This document shows, piece by piece, positions 63,901-64,000 of a DNA stretch of 64,000 nucleotides. Under the pieces are notes generated by a model. That model was given only the letters and a program-made list of their open reading frames with translations, was not told where the DNA came from and made no database searches. A program made the position numbers and the translations under genes. The stretch comes from an uncultured Proteiniphilum sp. (GTDB lineage: Bacteria; Bacteroidota; Bacteroidia; Bacteroidales; Dysgonomonadaceae), in assembly GCA_927407015.1 (NCBI GenBank), contig CAKMJT010000009.1, positions 1-64,000 on the forward strand, given 5' to 3'. How positions within the stretch are numbered: position 1 is the first letter of the stretch; the number at the start of each line of letters is the position of its first letter.

Positions 63901-64000
63901 ATACAGGAACCATCTACAAGGAAAAATCATTCATCCGGTTCGAAAATATCACCCTATCCTATTTGGTCCCCAAAAATATGATTCAAAAGATCTATGTGCA
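60909..64000 (+). CDS. SusC/RagA-family TonB-dependent transporter, 3' end beyond the window
   Basis: Start at the ATG at 60909 (MNVKQKRFSSPGHNG); about 1030 residues lie in the window with no stop. A hydrophobic signal segment (LYGVILILLFSFPLFSLAS) is followed by the carboxypeptidase-like domain (ITGRITDQKGESLIGVNVVEAGTTNG), then LDEVVVVGYGTMRQRDLTGA (TonB box and plug), then the barrel. Together with the preceding DUF2264, DUF6807 and oxidoreductase genes it forms a second utilisation locus; a SusD gene would be expected just after 64000. It differs from the SusC at 35880-39095 outside the plug. Confidence 0.92.
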   Translation, partial: MNVKQKRFSSPGHNGVKNRMLHLYGVILILLFSFPLFSLASDNWSERGQEIQQTGKIITGRITDQKGESLIGVNVVEAGTTNGTVTDVDGNYTLRLATTNPILNISYIGFTTQTVSVGSRAVINVTLEEETSFLDEVVVVGYGTMRQRDLTGAISTIKAEALKAESPRSVQDLLRGNAAGLNIGFANSAKGSTGMQIRGVNTLKAGSEPLIVLDGVIFEGALTDINPMDVASIDVLKDASSAAVYGAKAASGVIVILTQKGGRGGKPLVSFSTSLGVVQSANQPELLDPEGFIQYRRAYEIGKRTDDYLQQYPEMFEDPRNLQSASQRDWFNYDKKDPIETFTEEDLLRTWAARLELKNPEIDNFINNRTTDWADKVFHNGLQQDYQVSISNKTDEVSYYWSLGYADREGIIVGDRFSSFRTRLNLESKITPFLRIGLNTGFASRNEGYLRADWGQMVRISPYGADEIGNEEVDEFLWKYPTSDITPVNPFFDNMYRDRKDVYSSLNANMYAIVTLPFGIEYQFNYVPYLEWREYYNHDSSKNFDWASKGGSAERTTHKIYSWQVDNLLRWKRSFNEIHNIEATFLVNAEKRQFWSQTMTATAFSPNDILGYHRMQAGTVPLNSSNDTYRTGDALMGRLFYSLMDKYMITASLRRDGYSAFGQRNPRAVFPAVALGWTFTSEKFAEPMTSWFDYGKLRFSWGENGNRDIGQYEALSDMTSGPHPYIDQNGNPYITSQIYVNRMSNANLKWERTASLNVGLDYSFFNNRIHGALEAYKATTNDLLVDRALPEIIGYNSVAANLGQLENRGFEATVNANIISGKKFAWNATANFSLNRRKIVHLYGDMIDIKDEEGNVIGQKEADDIQNQWFIGQDPDRIWNYEHVGVWQKEEAETAKGFGLQPGDFKYKDQNDDGVMTNDDKIFQGFSTPRFRWTLRNEFVFFQNLSLSTMLYSYWGQYGSFNRAANVSNFPDRTTEYVQPYWTVENRINDYARIGSKNTGTIYKEKSFIRFENITLSYLVPKNMIQKIYV

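Overview
The window is a carbohydrate-utilisation region of a Bacteroidetes (most likely Bacteroidales) chromosome. The evidence is SusC/SusD pairs, a hybrid two-component sensor, lipoprotein glycosidases, A/T-rich leaders instead of Shine-Dalgarno sites, and -7 boxes of the Bacteroides type (TAnnTTTG). I cannot name the species from sequence alone. No rRNA, tRNA, CRISPR array or intact insertion sequence was seen.

Layout. 1-2568 (+): the end of a sugar permease, an AGE-type epimerase and a GH5 glycanase, probably a small beta-mannan or beta-glucan operon. 2757-3387 (-): an AT-rich hicAB toxin-antitoxin pair. 3664-9979 (-): a six-gene operon for unsaturated uronates (kduI, kduD, DUF4861, kdgK, eda, exuT) ending at a clear intrinsic terminator, with a LacI-type regulator upstream (10313-11383). 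11785-20892 (+): predicted rhamnogalacturonan enzymes, namely a six-hairpin glycosidase, a 1200-residue DUF4450 protein, a frameshifted GH105, a truncated GH28 and an intact GH28. 20921-24944: ThuA, GH3 and a GH43 remnant. 24954-39095 (-): a pectin utilisation locus (SusC, SusD, surface-binding lipoprotein, GH28, CE12, GH105, PL1-CE8 fusion, Gfo/Idh oxidoreductase) divergent from its HTCS regulator (39391-43845). 44007-51781 (+): the saturated-hexuronate cluster uxaC, uxaE, uxuB, a PfkB kinase, gnd and a LarA-superfamily protein. 51838-52746 (-): an AraC regulator. 52846-64000 (+): a uxuA fragment, then a more AT-rich cluster with DUF2264 (GH154-like), two DUF6807 proteins, two Gfo/Idh-type proteins and the start of another SusC.

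How it fits together. The pectin enzymes release unsaturated uronates (by PL1 and GH105) and free galacturonate (by GH28). The kdu operon takes the unsaturated sugars through KDG and KDPG to pyruvate and glyceraldehyde-3-phosphate. The second cluster would take galacturonate and glucuronate to D-mannonate, but no intact mannonate dehydratase (uxuA) follows. Instead there are a sugar kinase, 6-phosphogluconate dehydrogenase and a LarA-type 2-epimerase candidate whose spacing matches the nickel-pincer residues of lactate racemase, and a short uxuA-like remnant lies just beyond the cluster. The main hypothesis from this window is that D-mannonate is epimerised to D-gluconate, phosphorylated, and fed into the pentose phosphate pathway.

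A second theme is decay: GH105, GH28, GH43 and uxuA each have a broken copy, and for GH105 and GH28 intact paralogues lie within about 15 kb.
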